From Pedobacter frigiditerrae (GTDB lineage: Bacteria; Bacteroidota; Bacteroidia; Sphingobacteriales; Sphingobacteriaceae): DNA of 64,000 bases. The position numbers and the translations under genes are program-made. Location: contig NZ_SJSK01000008.1 in assembly GCF_004331645.1 (NCBI RefSeq), positions 62,001 to 126,000 on the forward strand. Reading direction: 5' to 3'. A model generated the notes under the pieces. It was given only the letters and a program-made list of their open reading frames with translations. It was not told where the DNA came from and searched no databases. Of the stretch, positions 8,760-18,117 are shown piece after piece; positions within the stretch are counted from its first letter, which is position 1, and every line of letters begins with the position of its first letter.

Positions 8760-8787
8760 ATAGATTCCTCGCAAGCTCGGAATGACA
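8760..8787. repeat. Dispersed intergenic repeat, half-copy
   Basis: This stretch, beginning ATAGATTCCTCGC and ending GCTCGGAATGACA, matches the right arm of the long palindrome at 60376-60438 with few differences. It looks like a degraded copy of a short palindromic repeat. Confidence 0.55.
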
Positions 8788-8795
8788 GATCAGCT

Positions 8796-10697
8796 TTAAT
8801 ACGCTCTTTGGTTATTTCCCTCTTTCCAATTCACAAAAGCTTTGTTTACTACTTTATTTCCTCCTGGAGTAGGATAATTTCCTGAGAAATACCAATCGCC
8901 AGTATGATTAGGGCAAGCTATATGTAAATTATCTAAAGTTTGATAAATCACTTCTACTTCTGCCACGGTACCTTTTGGCGTAATGATTTGCGCTATTTTA
9001 TCAGAAATTTCTTGTTGTTTAAAAGGCCTGTAAATATCTTTTACGTAATTAACAATTTGTTCTTTAGGCAACAATAAAGATGCTTTACATTTCTGATAAA
9101 CTTCTTCGATGATGTGCTCCATCCCTCTTTCTTTTAACAATTGGATAGCGGCATCAAATGCTACAAACTGTCCCATTTTAGACATGTCTATACCATAACA
9201 ATCTGGGTAACGGATTTGAGGCGCAGAAGAAACAATAATAATTTTTTTAGGATGTAACCTATCAATGATTTTAATGATACTTTGTTTTAAGGTAGTACCA
9301 CGAACAATCGAATCATCAACCGCTACCAAAGTATCGGTATGGTTTTTAATAACGCCGTAAGTAGTATCATAAACATGGGCAACCATCTCACCTCTATCCG
9401 CATCTTGTGTAATAAAGGTACGGAGCTTCACATCTTTGATGGCCAATTTTTCTACTCTTGGCGTCATAGACAACAACTCGTTAAGTTGCTCATCGTTAAG
9501 TTGTTCTTTACGATTTAACAAAGTATCTTTTTGAACTTCACGAACATGCTCATGTAAACCTTCTACCATCCCATAAAATGAAACTTCGGCGGTATTAGGA
9601 ATAAATGAGAAAACTGTATTTTTTAAATCTTTTTTAACCGCTCCTAAAACTTGGGGAATTAACAAATGACCTAATTTTTTACGCTCTTTATAAATATCAG
9701 CATCGCTACCCCTAGAGAAATAGATGCGCTCAAATGAGCAAGCTCTCTTTTCTGCCGGTTCGCGATACATCTCTTGTGTTACTGTTCCGTCTTTTTTAAC
9801 AATTAAAGCGTGTCCGGGTTCAATTTCTTTAACCTGCTTAATCTGAACGTTAAATGCGGTCTGTATAGCTGGTCTTTCAGATGCGGCAACAACAATTTCA
9901 TCATCTGCATAATAAAATGCAGGGCGGATACCCGAAGGGTCACGAAGTACAAATGCATCACCATTACCTACGATACCAGAAATAGTATAACCGCCATCCC
10001 AATCTTTCGCAGAGCGACGTAGGATATTGGCAATATTTAATTTTTCAGATATTTTGTGAGTGATTTCAACATTGCTTAGGCCTTCTTTTTTGTACTCATC
10101 AAATAACTCTTGATTTTCGTCATCTAAAAAGTGTCCAATTTTTTCGAGCACAGTAACTGTATCTGCTTTTTCTTTTGGATGTTGGCCCAACTCATATAAT
10201 TGCTCTAATAATTCATCAACATTAGTCATGTTAAAATTACCTGCAATAACTAAGTTCCTTGTCATCCAGTTGTTTTGACGTAAGAATGGGTGGCAGTTTT
10301 CTATGCTATTTTTACCATGCGTACCATATCTTAAATGGCCAAGTAAAACCTCTCCAATGAAACTTACATTTTGTTTAAGAAACTCTGTGTCTTTCATCAA
10401 CTCAGGTGTTTCATTCTGGATATCTACAAATTTCCCTTGTACATAACCAAAAATATCTGCAACTGCATTCTGTGCCATTGAACGGTAACGACTAATGTAG
10501 CGGCTACCTGGTTTCATGTCTAATTTAATGGTTGCAATACCTGCTCCGTCTTGACCACGATTATGCTGTTTTTCCATCAACAAGTATAATTTGTTGAGGC
10601 CGTAAAGTGCAGTACCGTATTTTTCTTGGTAAAATGAGAGAGGTTTTAACAGACGGATAAAAGCTATTCCGCACTCGTGTTTGATCTGATCGCTCAT
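8796..10697 (-). CDS. Divergent amidophosphoribosyltransferase (PurF) paralogue
   Basis: This is a 633-residue protein. A class II glutaminase domain begins with HECGIAF (catalytic cysteine at residue 9 after a short propeptide) and has RGQDGAG and GHLRYGTHG. A type I phosphoribosyltransferase domain has the PRPP-binding VAVDDSIVRGTT. Standard PurF is about 450-510 residues, so this protein has ~120 extra, including an insert in the glutaminase half and a C-terminal extension. The usual VIPVPDSG stretch is replaced by VFSFIPNTAEVSF, so its activity may differ from the first step of purine synthesis. The upstream TTG belongs to the promoter box TAAATTTG, so I start at the ATG at 10697. Confidence 0.75.
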   Translation of the reverse strand: MSDQIKHECGIAFIRLLKPLSFYQEKYGTALYGLNKLYLLMEKQHNRGQDGAGIATIKLDMKPGSRYISRYRSMAQNAVADIFGYVQGKFVDIQNETPELMKDTEFLKQNVSFIGEVLLGHLRYGTHGKNSIENCHPFLRQNNWMTRNLVIAGNFNMTNVDELLEQLYELGQHPKEKADTVTVLEKIGHFLDDENQELFDEYKKEGLSNVEITHKISEKLNIANILRRSAKDWDGGYTISGIVGNGDAFVLRDPSGIRPAFYYADDEIVVAASERPAIQTAFNVQIKQVKEIEPGHALIVKKDGTVTQEMYREPAEKRACSFERIYFSRGSDADIYKERKKLGHLLIPQVLGAVKKDLKNTVFSFIPNTAEVSFYGMVEGLHEHVREVQKDTLLNRKEQLNDEQLNELLSMTPRVEKLAIKDVKLRTFITQDADRGEMVAHVYDTTYGVIKNHTDTLVAVDDSIVRGTTLKQSIIKIIDRLHPKKIIIVSSAPQIRYPDCYGIDMSKMGQFVAFDAAIQLLKERGMEHIIEEVYQKCKASLLLPKEQIVNYVKDIYRPFKQQEISDKIAQIITPKGTVAEVEVIYQTLDNLHIACPNHTGDWYFSGNYPTPGGNKVVNKAFVNWKEGNNQRAY

Positions 10698-10715
10698 GGA
10701 TTGATGATTGAGCCG

Positions 10716-10723
10716 CAAATTTA
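10716..10723 (-). promoter_or_regulatory. -7 promoter element of the PurF-like gene
   Basis: The minus strand reads TAAATTTG, an exact TAnnTTTG match, 18 bp before the chosen ATG. The in-frame TTG that would extend the protein is part of this box. Confidence 0.55.
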
Positions 10724-10810
10724 CCGCTTTAAAATTTCAAAACCTAACAAGAAATGAATCGTTTTCCCACATTTAAGTAATTTAAATGTTAATTTTCAAA
10801 AGCTACAGAA

Positions 10811-11635
10811 TTAGCTTTTATTCATCTTTTGGGCAGCTATTTTTTCACCAAGAAACATAGATGCCCGTTCATTAAAAACCTTAACATCACCAGATGTGTA
10901 AAAAGTTCTTTGTGCATTTTTTGCAAGCTTAGTTTCTAGCTCGGTATGTCTTTTTAAATAATCCACTAAGCTATTTGCAACAATATCACCCTGTGCTACA
11001 ATTTTAACATTGCCGGGCAAGTGTTTCTTGATTTTAGGAACTAGTAATGGATAATGTGTACAAGCTAATAAAACACAATCTATTTCATTAGATTTTTGCA
11101 ACAACTGTTGGATGTATTCATCTACAAAAAAATCGGCCCCAGCACTTAAATGTTCGCCATTTTCGATAATGGGTACCCACATTGGGCAAGCTTGCTGATG
11201 AACTTTTATGTCTGGAAAGAAATGCTCAATTTCTATGGCATAGGAATTTGAATTTACCGTACCTCTTGTACCTAGCACTCCAACATTTTTGGTTGTAGAA
11301 TAATTTCCAATCACTTCTGCTGTTGGCCTAATTACACCAAGCACCCTATTATTTGGGTATTTTTTTGGAAGATCAAGTTGCTGAATGTTTCTTAATGCTT
11401 TTGCTGACGCAGTGTTGCAAGCTAAAATAACCAAAGTACACCCCTGAGCAAAAAGCCATTCCACACACTCCAACGTGTATTGATATACGGTTTCAAAAGA
11501 ATGATCACCATAAGGAGATCGGGCATTATCACCTAGATAGATATAATCATATTGAGGTAGCTTTTCTGCTATTGATTTAAATACAGTTAGGCCACCAAAA
11601 CCAGAATCGAAAATACCTATCGGAAATTTATTCAT
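10811..11635 (-). CDS. murI: Glutamate racemase
   Basis: This enzyme of about 274 residues makes D-glutamate for peptidoglycan. It starts with the family signature IGIFDSGFGGLTV and has both catalytic cysteines in LACNTASAKAL and LLACTHYPLL. I choose the ATG at 11635. An upstream ATG at 11656 would add seven residues, but those codons lie inside the 3' arm and T-run of a strong terminator. It is the last gene of the minus-strand envelope cluster. The start codon directly follows the terminator, so expression probably needs read-through or a promoter I cannot see. Confidence 0.95.
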   Translation of the reverse strand: MNKFPIGIFDSGFGGLTVFKSIAEKLPQYDYIYLGDNARSPYGDHSFETVYQYTLECVEWLFAQGCTLVILACNTASAKALRNIQQLDLPKKYPNNRVLGVIRPTAEVIGNYSTTKNVGVLGTRGTVNSNSYAIEIEHFFPDIKVHQQACPMWVPIIENGEHLSAGADFFVDEYIQQLLQKSNEIDCVLLACTHYPLLVPKIKKHLPGNVKIVAQGDIVANSLVDYLKRHTELETKLAKNAQRTFYTSGDVKVFNERASMFLGEKIAAQKMNKS

Positions 11636-11672
11636 AAAAAAAGCGGAATAAGGCATTGAAACCTTATTCCGC
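11636..11672 (-). terminator. Intrinsic terminator touching the murI start codon
   Basis: A perfect 11-bp GC-rich stem (arms 11643-11653 and 11662-11672, loop of 8) is followed on the minus strand by seven T, and the next three bases are the murI ATG. It lies 26 bp beyond the stop of the OmpH-like gene. It ends the bamA-skp transcript, or acts as an attenuator for murI. Confidence 0.9.
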
Positions 11673-11697
11673 TAAGATAAATAATTTTATATCTTAA

Positions 11698-12339
11698 TTA
11701 GTTCTTTTTAACTGGTGTAGTAGCAGGAGCTTTTGTTACTGGAGCAGCAGTAGCAGCAATACCTAATTTAGTTTTAACTGCAGCAGTAATATCTTCGCCA
11801 CCATCAAAATAAACTAGGTTATTAGCACCTTGCCCATTTGCAATGTCAAAAACATAAGCCAAACCTTTTTCTTTAGCAACAGCACTCATTCCTGTAGCCA
11901 CTTTTGTATTAACTGGAGTAAATAATTCTACTTGTTTAGTTTGAACATCGGTGCTAGCTTTTGTACGCGCATCTTCAACTTTTTTCTGTATAGTTTGAAG
12001 TTCAACACCCGCATCTTGCAATTCTTTAGATATGACATTTAACTCTTTAAGTGTCGCTTCTTTATTTGCTTCACTCATTTCATTTTGCAATTTTTGTCCT
12101 TTTTGCTCTTTTTCTTGAGCTGCTTTAGCCTTTAATTGATATTCTGCAATCATCTTATCAATCTCCGCTTGTTTACCTTTCGCAAATGTTTGAAGTGCGT
12201 TTTGTGCTGTTAGCGCTTCTGGAAATGTAGCATAAATTTCTTCAGAATTGATATGACCAAGTTTCTGTTGGGCACTTGCAACGTTTGCAGTAAGCAATAA
12301 TCCTGCTGCTACAAAAAATACGTTAATTAACTTTCTCAT
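11698..12339 (-). CDS. Skp/OmpH-family periplasmic chaperone
   Basis: This is a 213-residue secreted protein with a signal peptide ending near ANVASAQ. The mature part starts KLGHINSEEIYATFPE, the usual OmpH/Skp opening, followed by a long charged coiled coil (about 50-130) and the C-terminal strand region. An alanine/proline/threonine-rich tail closes it. Skp chaperones hold unfolded outer-membrane proteins on the way to BamA. It is the second of two paralogues directly downstream of bamA, and its transcript ends at the hairpin before murI. Confidence 0.88.
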   Translation of the reverse strand: MRKLINVFFVAAGLLLTANVASAQQKLGHINSEEIYATFPEALTAQNALQTFAKGKQAEIDKMIAEYQLKAKAAQEKEQKGQKLQNEMSEANKEATLKELNVISKELQDAGVELQTIQKKVEDARTKASTDVQTKQVELFTPVNTKVATGMSAVAKEKGLAYVFDIANGQGANNLVYFDGGEDITAAVKTKLGIAATAAPVTKAPATTPVKKN

Positions 12340-12390
12340 TTTTTTATTTTACTTAATAATTGTTTTTAAATCTATTGTGTGTTTTGTTTT

Positions 12391-12921
12391 CTATTTTACT
12401 ATTGTGCCAGGTTTGTAGCCCAATCTTATAATAACGTCATTACTAATGTCATAATTGCTACTAGCATAAATCATCATGGTAGTTTCGCTGCTTTTATCAA
12501 AAACAAAATCTAAAGTTTTGTTTTTTGCAGTTTCGCTAATTACCGTTGCTACCTTTTCTTGTATAGGCTTTAAAAGCTTGGTTCTGGTTTGGAAAAGTTC
12601 TCCTTCTGGGCCAAATTTTTGACGTTGTAATTCCTTTGCTTTTTTCTCTTTTTCTATGATATCGTTTTCTCTACGCTTACGCATATCGTCTGTTAACAAT
12701 ACCTGATCTGCCTGATAGGCTTTGTACATCTTATCAATTTCGTTAAAGCTATCATCAACTTGTTTTTGATACTGTTGAGATAAACCATCTAATTGATTCA
12801 ATGCCGATTTGTAGTCAGGCAAATGCTTAAGTATATATTCTGTATCTACGTAAGCAAATCTTTGTGCTGATGCTGCTAATCCGATTAGGAGCAAAAAGCT
12901 AGCTAATATATATTTTTTCAT
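12391..12921 (-). CDS. Skp/OmpH-family periplasmic chaperone
   Basis: This is a 176-residue secreted protein. The signal peptide ends near AASAQ, followed by RFAYVDTEYILKHLPDY, the typical Skp/OmpH start, then a charged coiled coil and a short beta-rich C-terminus. It should escort outer-membrane proteins to the Bam complex. It lies between bamA (125 bp upstream) and the second paralogue (51 bp downstream), a common Bacteroidota order. A long two-tier hairpin lies in its leader. Confidence 0.88.
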   Translation of the reverse strand: MKKYILASFLLLIGLAASAQRFAYVDTEYILKHLPDYKSALNQLDGLSQQYQKQVDDSFNEIDKMYKAYQADQVLLTDDMRKRRENDIIEKEKKAKELQRQKFGPEGELFQTRTKLLKPIQEKVATVISETAKNKTLDFVFDKSSETTMMIYASSNYDISNDVIIRLGYKPGTIVK

Positions 12922-12947
12922 TAGGTTATATTTTGTTTTTCAGCGGT

Positions 12948-13009
12948 AATGAAGCTATCATGAGCATATTCGTTTTTGTTTATGAGTGTTTGCTCATGAT
13001 GGTTTCATT
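12948..13009. other. Two-tier hairpin between bamA and the first skp-like gene
   Basis: ATCATGAGCA (12957-12966) pairs perfectly with TGCTCATGAT (12991-13000), and AATGAA (12948-12953) pairs with TTCATT (13004-13009) outside it. The loop is 24 nt. No T-run follows on the minus strand, so it is more likely a processing or stabilising hairpin in the polycistronic mRNA than a terminator. Confidence 0.55.
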
Positions 13010-13045
13010 GGTGTGTTTTTTCCAAATATATAAAAGGTTTTAAAC

Positions 13046-15589
13046 TTAATTAAACCCTCCTAGTTGTTGAGCTATACTAAAGTGGAATTGTCCTTTATTT
13101 GCATCTGGAATACCAGGTATTTTATCAAAGCCATAACCGTAGTCAATTCCCAACAATCCAAATATTGGCAAGAATATTTTCGCGCCAATACCAACTGAAC
13201 GTCTAATATTAAACGGATTAAAATCGCTAAACTTATTCCAAGTGTTACCACCTTCTGCAAAAGCTGTTAAAAATGCCGTAGCTTGTTGAGATGCAATTAC
13301 AGGATATCTTAATTCCATTACATATTTATTAAATATCGGGCTACCTGAACTTTGTGCAATATTTACATTCGCACCAACTGGCACAACAGAGTTATTTGAA
13401 TAACCACGCATAGCGATTAACTCAGACCCTTGCAAGAAATCGAAACCCTGCATACCATCACCACCTAATTTGAAACGCTCAAATGCAGATTGACCAACAG
13501 CACTATTATATTGACCTAAGAAACCAAATTGAGCTTGACCTTTAAATACCAATTTACCAACAACAGTTTCAAAAAACTGAGCCTCAAATTTCCATTTATG
13601 GTATTCAGTAAATTTGTAACGTTCTTTATCTGAAGCAGTCTTGTAATTTACTTTATTTAATAGCGAATAAGGAGGTGTAGCTTGAATTGTAAATTTGATA
13701 TAAGATCCACCTGTTGGGAAGATCTGACTTCCATCTCTTGAATCACGAGCTATTTCTTGAGTTAAGTTTAAATTGTATGATGTTCCTGTGCTAAATAAAT
13801 ACCCAGGGTAGTTATTTAAGATATACTGATTTAAGTTAACCGAGTGTACCAAAGAGAACCAGTTATCTGGCCATTTTAATTTTCTACCTAAGCTAATAGA
13901 AACACCGTTTAATCGTATTTTCTGGAAAGAGGTTTCACCTTCTGATAAACCGTTAGATTGCAATGAAGTAAATGCACTTAATCCAAAACTAACTGGCTTT
14001 TTACCTCCAAACCAAGGCTCAGAGAAGGAGAAACTATATGATTGGTAATATTTACCATTAGTTTGTCCACGTAAACTTAATTTTTGTCCGTCTCCTTTTG
14101 GAAGTGGTTTATAAGCCTCTCCATTAAATATATTCCTTAAAGAGAAGTTATTAAAGGTTAAACCTAAGGTACCAATTACACGACCACCACCAAAACCACC
14201 AGAAAGTTCAATCTGATCTGAAGGTTTTTCTTCTACGTGATAAACAATGTCTACAGTTCCATCGGCATTTGGCTTAGGTACTGGATTAGTTTTAGATTCA
14301 TCAAAATTACCTAGTGCACCAATTTCACGAACAGTACGCACTAACGCTGCTTTAGAGAATTTCTCTCCGGGTTTTGTACGAATCTCTCTTAAAACTACCC
14401 TATCGTTAGTGATTGTATTTCCTTCAACAGAGATTTTGTTATTGGTATATTGTGGACCTTCATAGATACGCATTTCAATATCTACGGTATCGCTATGTAT
14501 TTTTGTTTGTACCGGATCAATGTTAAAGGTTAAATATCCATCATTTAGGTAAACACTAGAAACATCATCACCATTGGCACTGCCACGTAATTTTTTCTCT
14601 AATTTCTCTTCACTAAATATTTCACCTTTTTCAATACCGAAAACCTTTTCTAAATATTCTGTTGTATACTTTGCATTACCAATCCATGTAATGTCTCCGA
14701 AATAATATTTCGGACCTTCGTAGATAGCTAATTTAATACCAACAGATTTATTATTGTATTTATAGATACTATCTTTTAAAATAGCTGCATCTCTATAACC
14801 TTTCTCTTGCATTTTAGCTACAAGCTTCAGCTTATCTTCTTCGTATTTTTCTTTGTTAAACTTACCGCTACCAAATACTTTATAAAAAGCTTGTTGTTTA
14901 GTTTTCTTAAGGTACTTTCTTAGCTTGGCAGATTTAAAGTCTTTATTACCTGTAAATTTAATTTCGTGAACTTTTACACGTTTGCCTTTATCTATTATAA
15001 CCTGTAAAACCACACTATTTTCCTGATTTGGATCTGGTTTAGATTTAAAGTCAATTGTAGTGTAGAAATAACCCTTATCTAATAAATATTTATTGATAAT
15101 AGACCTTGTAGTATTGTAAAGGTTATCGTTTATGATTGTTTTACCAGCTTTATCAGCTAGTTTCTCACCAATGTCTGTCTTTTGAGATTTGCTGATGCCT
15201 ATAAATTCAAAGGAACTTAAGCGTGGGCGTTCTACAACTTCAATATCAAAATAAACAGTATCTAAATTTATTTTAGTAACGAATAATTGAACATCATCGA
15301 ACAGGCCTTGTGCCCATAAGTTTTTAATTGCATTTGAAGTAGCTTCTCCAGGAAGGATTATTCTTTCTCCTGGGATTAATTTAGATATCTTAATGATAAC
15401 CTCTTTATCTAGGTATTGCGCACCAGTTAAAGTAGTACCGCCAATCACATATTCTTTAGGACTAAAGTAATCTATGTTTAGGCCTTTTACTTTTAAAGTT
15501 GGCGTTGCTTGTGCTGGCTGGTTACGGATCTGAGCAATTGCTGGCGAGCCAATCAAAAGCAAAAATATGAGTTGGTATATTCTTTTCAT
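13046..15589 (-). CDS. bamA: Outer-membrane protein assembly factor BamA
   Basis: This is an 847-residue Omp85-family protein with a signal peptide ending near SPAIAQ. About five POTRA domains follow (roughly 90-460), then the C-terminal barrel, in which ERFKLGGDGMQGFDF and LRGY-like turns fit the conserved loop 6 region. It inserts beta-barrel proteins into the outer membrane. It is followed by two Skp-like chaperones and preceded by uppS, so the cluster combines outer-membrane assembly with envelope lipid-carrier synthesis. Length is normal for Bacteroidota BamA. Confidence 0.95.
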   Translation of the reverse strand: MKRIYQLIFLLLIGSPAIAQIRNQPAQATPTLKVKGLNIDYFSPKEYVIGGTTLTGAQYLDKEVIIKISKLIPGERIILPGEATSNAIKNLWAQGLFDDVQLFVTKINLDTVYFDIEVVERPRLSSFEFIGISKSQKTDIGEKLADKAGKTIINDNLYNTTRSIINKYLLDKGYFYTTIDFKSKPDPNQENSVVLQVIIDKGKRVKVHEIKFTGNKDFKSAKLRKYLKKTKQQAFYKVFGSGKFNKEKYEEDKLKLVAKMQEKGYRDAAILKDSIYKYNNKSVGIKLAIYEGPKYYFGDITWIGNAKYTTEYLEKVFGIEKGEIFSEEKLEKKLRGSANGDDVSSVYLNDGYLTFNIDPVQTKIHSDTVDIEMRIYEGPQYTNNKISVEGNTITNDRVVLREIRTKPGEKFSKAALVRTVREIGALGNFDESKTNPVPKPNADGTVDIVYHVEEKPSDQIELSGGFGGGRVIGTLGLTFNNFSLRNIFNGEAYKPLPKGDGQKLSLRGQTNGKYYQSYSFSFSEPWFGGKKPVSFGLSAFTSLQSNGLSEGETSFQKIRLNGVSISLGRKLKWPDNWFSLVHSVNLNQYILNNYPGYLFSTGTSYNLNLTQEIARDSRDGSQIFPTGGSYIKFTIQATPPYSLLNKVNYKTASDKERYKFTEYHKWKFEAQFFETVVGKLVFKGQAQFGFLGQYNSAVGQSAFERFKLGGDGMQGFDFLQGSELIAMRGYSNNSVVPVGANVNIAQSSGSPIFNKYVMELRYPVIASQQATAFLTAFAEGGNTWNKFSDFNPFNIRRSVGIGAKIFLPIFGLLGIDYGYGFDKIPGIPDANKGQFHFSIAQQLGGFN

Positions 15590-15652
15590 TTACAATCTAA
15601 AAAACGTTGCTAAGTTAATTTAAACACATGTTAAAAAGTGTTAAAAGTAAAA

Positions 15653-16393
15653 TTAGTTAAGTTGTTCACTAATTTTTCCGAAGCGACGTTCGCGTTTTTG
15701 GTAATCTACAATAGCCTCAAAAAGATCTTCTCTTCTAAAGTCTGGCCATAAGGTTTCGGTGAAATATAATTCGGTATAGGCCATCTGCCAAAGCAAGAAG
15801 TTACTCACCCTGTGCTCTCCACTAGTGCGTATCATTAACTCAGGATCAGGAATGTTTTTTGTAGTTAATTGAGCTGCAAAAACCTCTTCTGTAATTTGAT
15901 CAACAGTAATATTTTCATCTTTTACTTGTTGAGCTAGTTTTTTTGCTGCTTCTAATATTTCCCATTTAGCACTATAACTTAATGCTAAGGTTAAAGTGCA
16001 TCTATTGTTTTTGCTAGTAACTTCCATCACATTAGCTAAATCATCAATACACTTTTGAGGTAAGGATTTAATATCACCTATGGCATTTAACCTTACATTG
16101 TTTTTGTTTAAAGTTTCCGCTTGTTCGTTAATGGTAGAAATTAAAAGCTCCATTAAAGCATTTACCTCTTCGATTGGTCTGTTCCAATTTTCAGTAGAAA
16201 AAGCATAAACAGTTAGGTATTTGACACCTATGTCTACGCAGCCTTCAACAATATCCTTTACAGACAATACGCCACTCTCGTGACCAAACATTCTAAATTT
16301 ACCTTGATTTTTTGCCCAACGTCCATTACCATCCATGATAATAGCAATGTGCTCTGGTAATTTATTAATATCTATTTGTTCTTTAAAACTCAT
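15653..16393 (-). CDS. uppS: Isoprenyl transferase (undecaprenyl diphosphate synthase)
   Basis: This 246-residue cis-prenyltransferase has the IIMDGNGRWAK start motif (catalytic aspartate and phosphate-binding loop) and the C-terminal RTSGEHRVSNFLLWQ and YTELYF motifs. It makes the C55 lipid carrier for peptidoglycan and polysaccharide synthesis. It lies between the DUF6089 barrel gene (18 bp) and bamA (63 bp) in the minus-strand operon. Confidence 0.95.
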   Translation of the reverse strand: MSFKEQIDINKLPEHIAIIMDGNGRWAKNQGKFRMFGHESGVLSVKDIVEGCVDIGVKYLTVYAFSTENWNRPIEEVNALMELLISTINEQAETLNKNNVRLNAIGDIKSLPQKCIDDLANVMEVTSKNNRCTLTLALSYSAKWEILEAAKKLAQQVKDENITVDQITEEVFAAQLTTKNIPDPELMIRTSGEHRVSNFLLWQMAYTELYFTETLWPDFRREDLFEAIVDYQKRERRFGKISEQLN

Positions 16394-16411
16394 TTGTAAG
16401 TATTCGTTGCC

Positions 16412-17227
16412 CTAAAAAGTAAAACATTTTTGGCTCACAAAGGTATAAGATATACCAATACCTACAAACATGTAATTATCTCTTTTTCTAAAATCGCCTC
16501 TTTGAGTTCCAGGATCGCCTAAATATACTCCTGTTTGCTCTCCAGACCTGTCAGACAAGGCCTTGCTTATAGTTGGATTAGCGGTACTTGTACCTGTCCA
16601 TGCATTAGCTTTTGGATAAACACCACTAACATCATCTATATAATCTGTTAACGGCGACCTATAGCCTATCTGAGAAAAAATAGTCCAATTATTTTTAAGT
16701 TTATATCTAGCACCTACGCCATAAGGAATTGTAATGGTATAGTTTTTATAAGATTTACTTTGTCCCTCTGTATTGTATAACCTTAATAAATATTCCTCAT
16801 CCTTAAATTCTGTCTTTGGTTGAAATAGTACAGCTCCAATTCCAGCAAATATGTATGGTGTAAATCTTCTTTTTGGTCCGTAAGAATATAAATCAAACAA
16901 ATTAAAGTCAAACAATAAGCTCACTTCATTTAGAGGAGTATAAAAGCTTAGGTTCCTATCTCTAAATTGCGCATTGCTAGCATGTGAATCTGTTGCCTTT
17001 ATCTTACCATAGTTATAATGTAAGCCTAATCCAAAATGCGGATCAAAGTTTAGCTTGGCGAACACACCTGCAGATATCCCACTAATTTTAACTGGATTGT
17101 ATTGATTTAAATCGCCTAAATATGAGGCTCCACCGGCGTTAATTCCAACCTCAACTTGTTGGGCTGAAACAGAATAACCAGAGAAAAAAGAAAAAAGAAA
17201 TAGGAAGGCAACTTTTATTTTCCCCAT
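16412..17227 (-). CDS. DUF6089-like outer-membrane beta-barrel protein
   Basis: This is a 271-residue secreted protein with a signal peptide ending near SVSAQ. The mature part begins VEVGINAGGASYLGDLN and consists of alternating beta strands ending in an aromatic-rich strand, as expected for an 8-stranded opacity-type barrel. The conserved position between nadK (1 bp away) and uppS/bamA is typical of the DUF6089 family in Bacteroidota, whose function is not established. It may be involved in envelope assembly by association. Confidence 0.75.
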   Translation of the reverse strand: MGKIKVAFLFLFSFFSGYSVSAQQVEVGINAGGASYLGDLNQYNPVKISGISAGVFAKLNFDPHFGLGLHYNYGKIKATDSHASNAQFRDRNLSFYTPLNEVSLLFDFNLFDLYSYGPKRRFTPYIFAGIGAVLFQPKTEFKDEEYLLRLYNTEGQSKSYKNYTITIPYGVGARYKLKNNWTIFSQIGYRSPLTDYIDDVSGVYPKANAWTGTSTANPTISKALSDRSGEQTGVYLGDPGTQRGDFRKRDNYMFVGIGISYTFVSQKCFTF

Positions 17228-17228
17228 C

Positions 17229-18110
17229 TTAATAATTACGAGTATCTATACCCCAAAGTAATTTATTCCTTAACGTAGTTAAATAACTTTCATTGTTTAA
17301 ACGAACCAGATTCACATTAAATTTGGCTTTATTGATAGTTATTTTAACAGACCTATCTACTGTTTCGGTTCTTGAGTCGCATGAGAGCAAAAATTTAGTA
17401 CTTCTAGCTTCTATCTCAAAAGTTAACTCTACATTATCAGGAACGATGATGGGTCTTACATTTAAATTATGGGGTGCAATAGGAGTAATTACAAAATTTT
17501 GGGCGCTTGGTAAAATAATTGGCCCACCGCAACTTAATGAATAAGCAGTGGAACCTGTTGGTGTTGCAATGATTAATCCATCTGCCCAGTAAGAATTTAC
17601 AAACTCACCATTCATATATGCATGAATAATCATCATGGCAGAGTTATCCCTTCTATGTATGGTGATGTCATTTAATGCGAAATTCTCATCAGTAAATAAA
17701 TCATTTTGAGATTCGAGATTTAAAATACTTCGTTTATCTAATGAATACTCGCCTTTTACCAATGCAGCAATGGCATTTTTAATTTCGTTTTTATTAATGC
17801 TTGCTAAGAAACCTAAACGTCCAAAATTTATTCCAATAACTGGAATTTGGGAATCTCTAACAAGTGACAGCGTATCTAATAAAGTTCCATCGCCACCTAA
17901 ACTTAACAACACTTCAGTTTGGTTAACCAGTTCCTTATGGCTAGAAAATGTGATGATGTTTTCGGGCAGAACAACTTTATTTTTTATAAAGTTGTAAAAT
18001 TTGAGGTAGACTGAAATTTCAATTTGATGAGCAGCTAAGGCATCAAATACTTCTTGTACAAAAGGTAAAACACTATCGTTAAAATCTCTACCGTAAATTG
18101 CTATTCTCAT
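17229..18110 (-). CDS. nadK: NAD kinase
   Basis: This 293-residue enzyme phosphorylates NAD to NADP. It has the GGDGTLLDTL catalytic motif, GINFGRLGFLA, the substrate-binding NDITIHR and the ATP-region TPTGSTAYSLS. It lies 7 bp after the CBS-domain gene and 1 bp before the DUF6089 gene, so it is tightly embedded in the envelope operon. Full length. Confidence 0.95.
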   Translation of the reverse strand: MRIAIYGRDFNDSVLPFVQEVFDALAAHQIEISVYLKFYNFIKNKVVLPENIITFSSHKELVNQTEVLLSLGGDGTLLDTLSLVRDSQIPVIGINFGRLGFLASINKNEIKNAIAALVKGEYSLDKRSILNLESQNDLFTDENFALNDITIHRRDNSAMMIIHAYMNGEFVNSYWADGLIIATPTGSTAYSLSCGGPIILPSAQNFVITPIAPHNLNVRPIIVPDNVELTFEIEARSTKFLLSCDSRTETVDRSVKITINKAKFNVNLVRLNNESYLTTLRNKLLWGIDTRNY

Positions 18111-18117
18111 TCAGATG

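Noticed and set aside
14247..14465. Antisense ORF inside bamA
   Set aside because: It is a frame shadow of the strongly supported bamA coding region, with no own promoter or recognisable protein motif.
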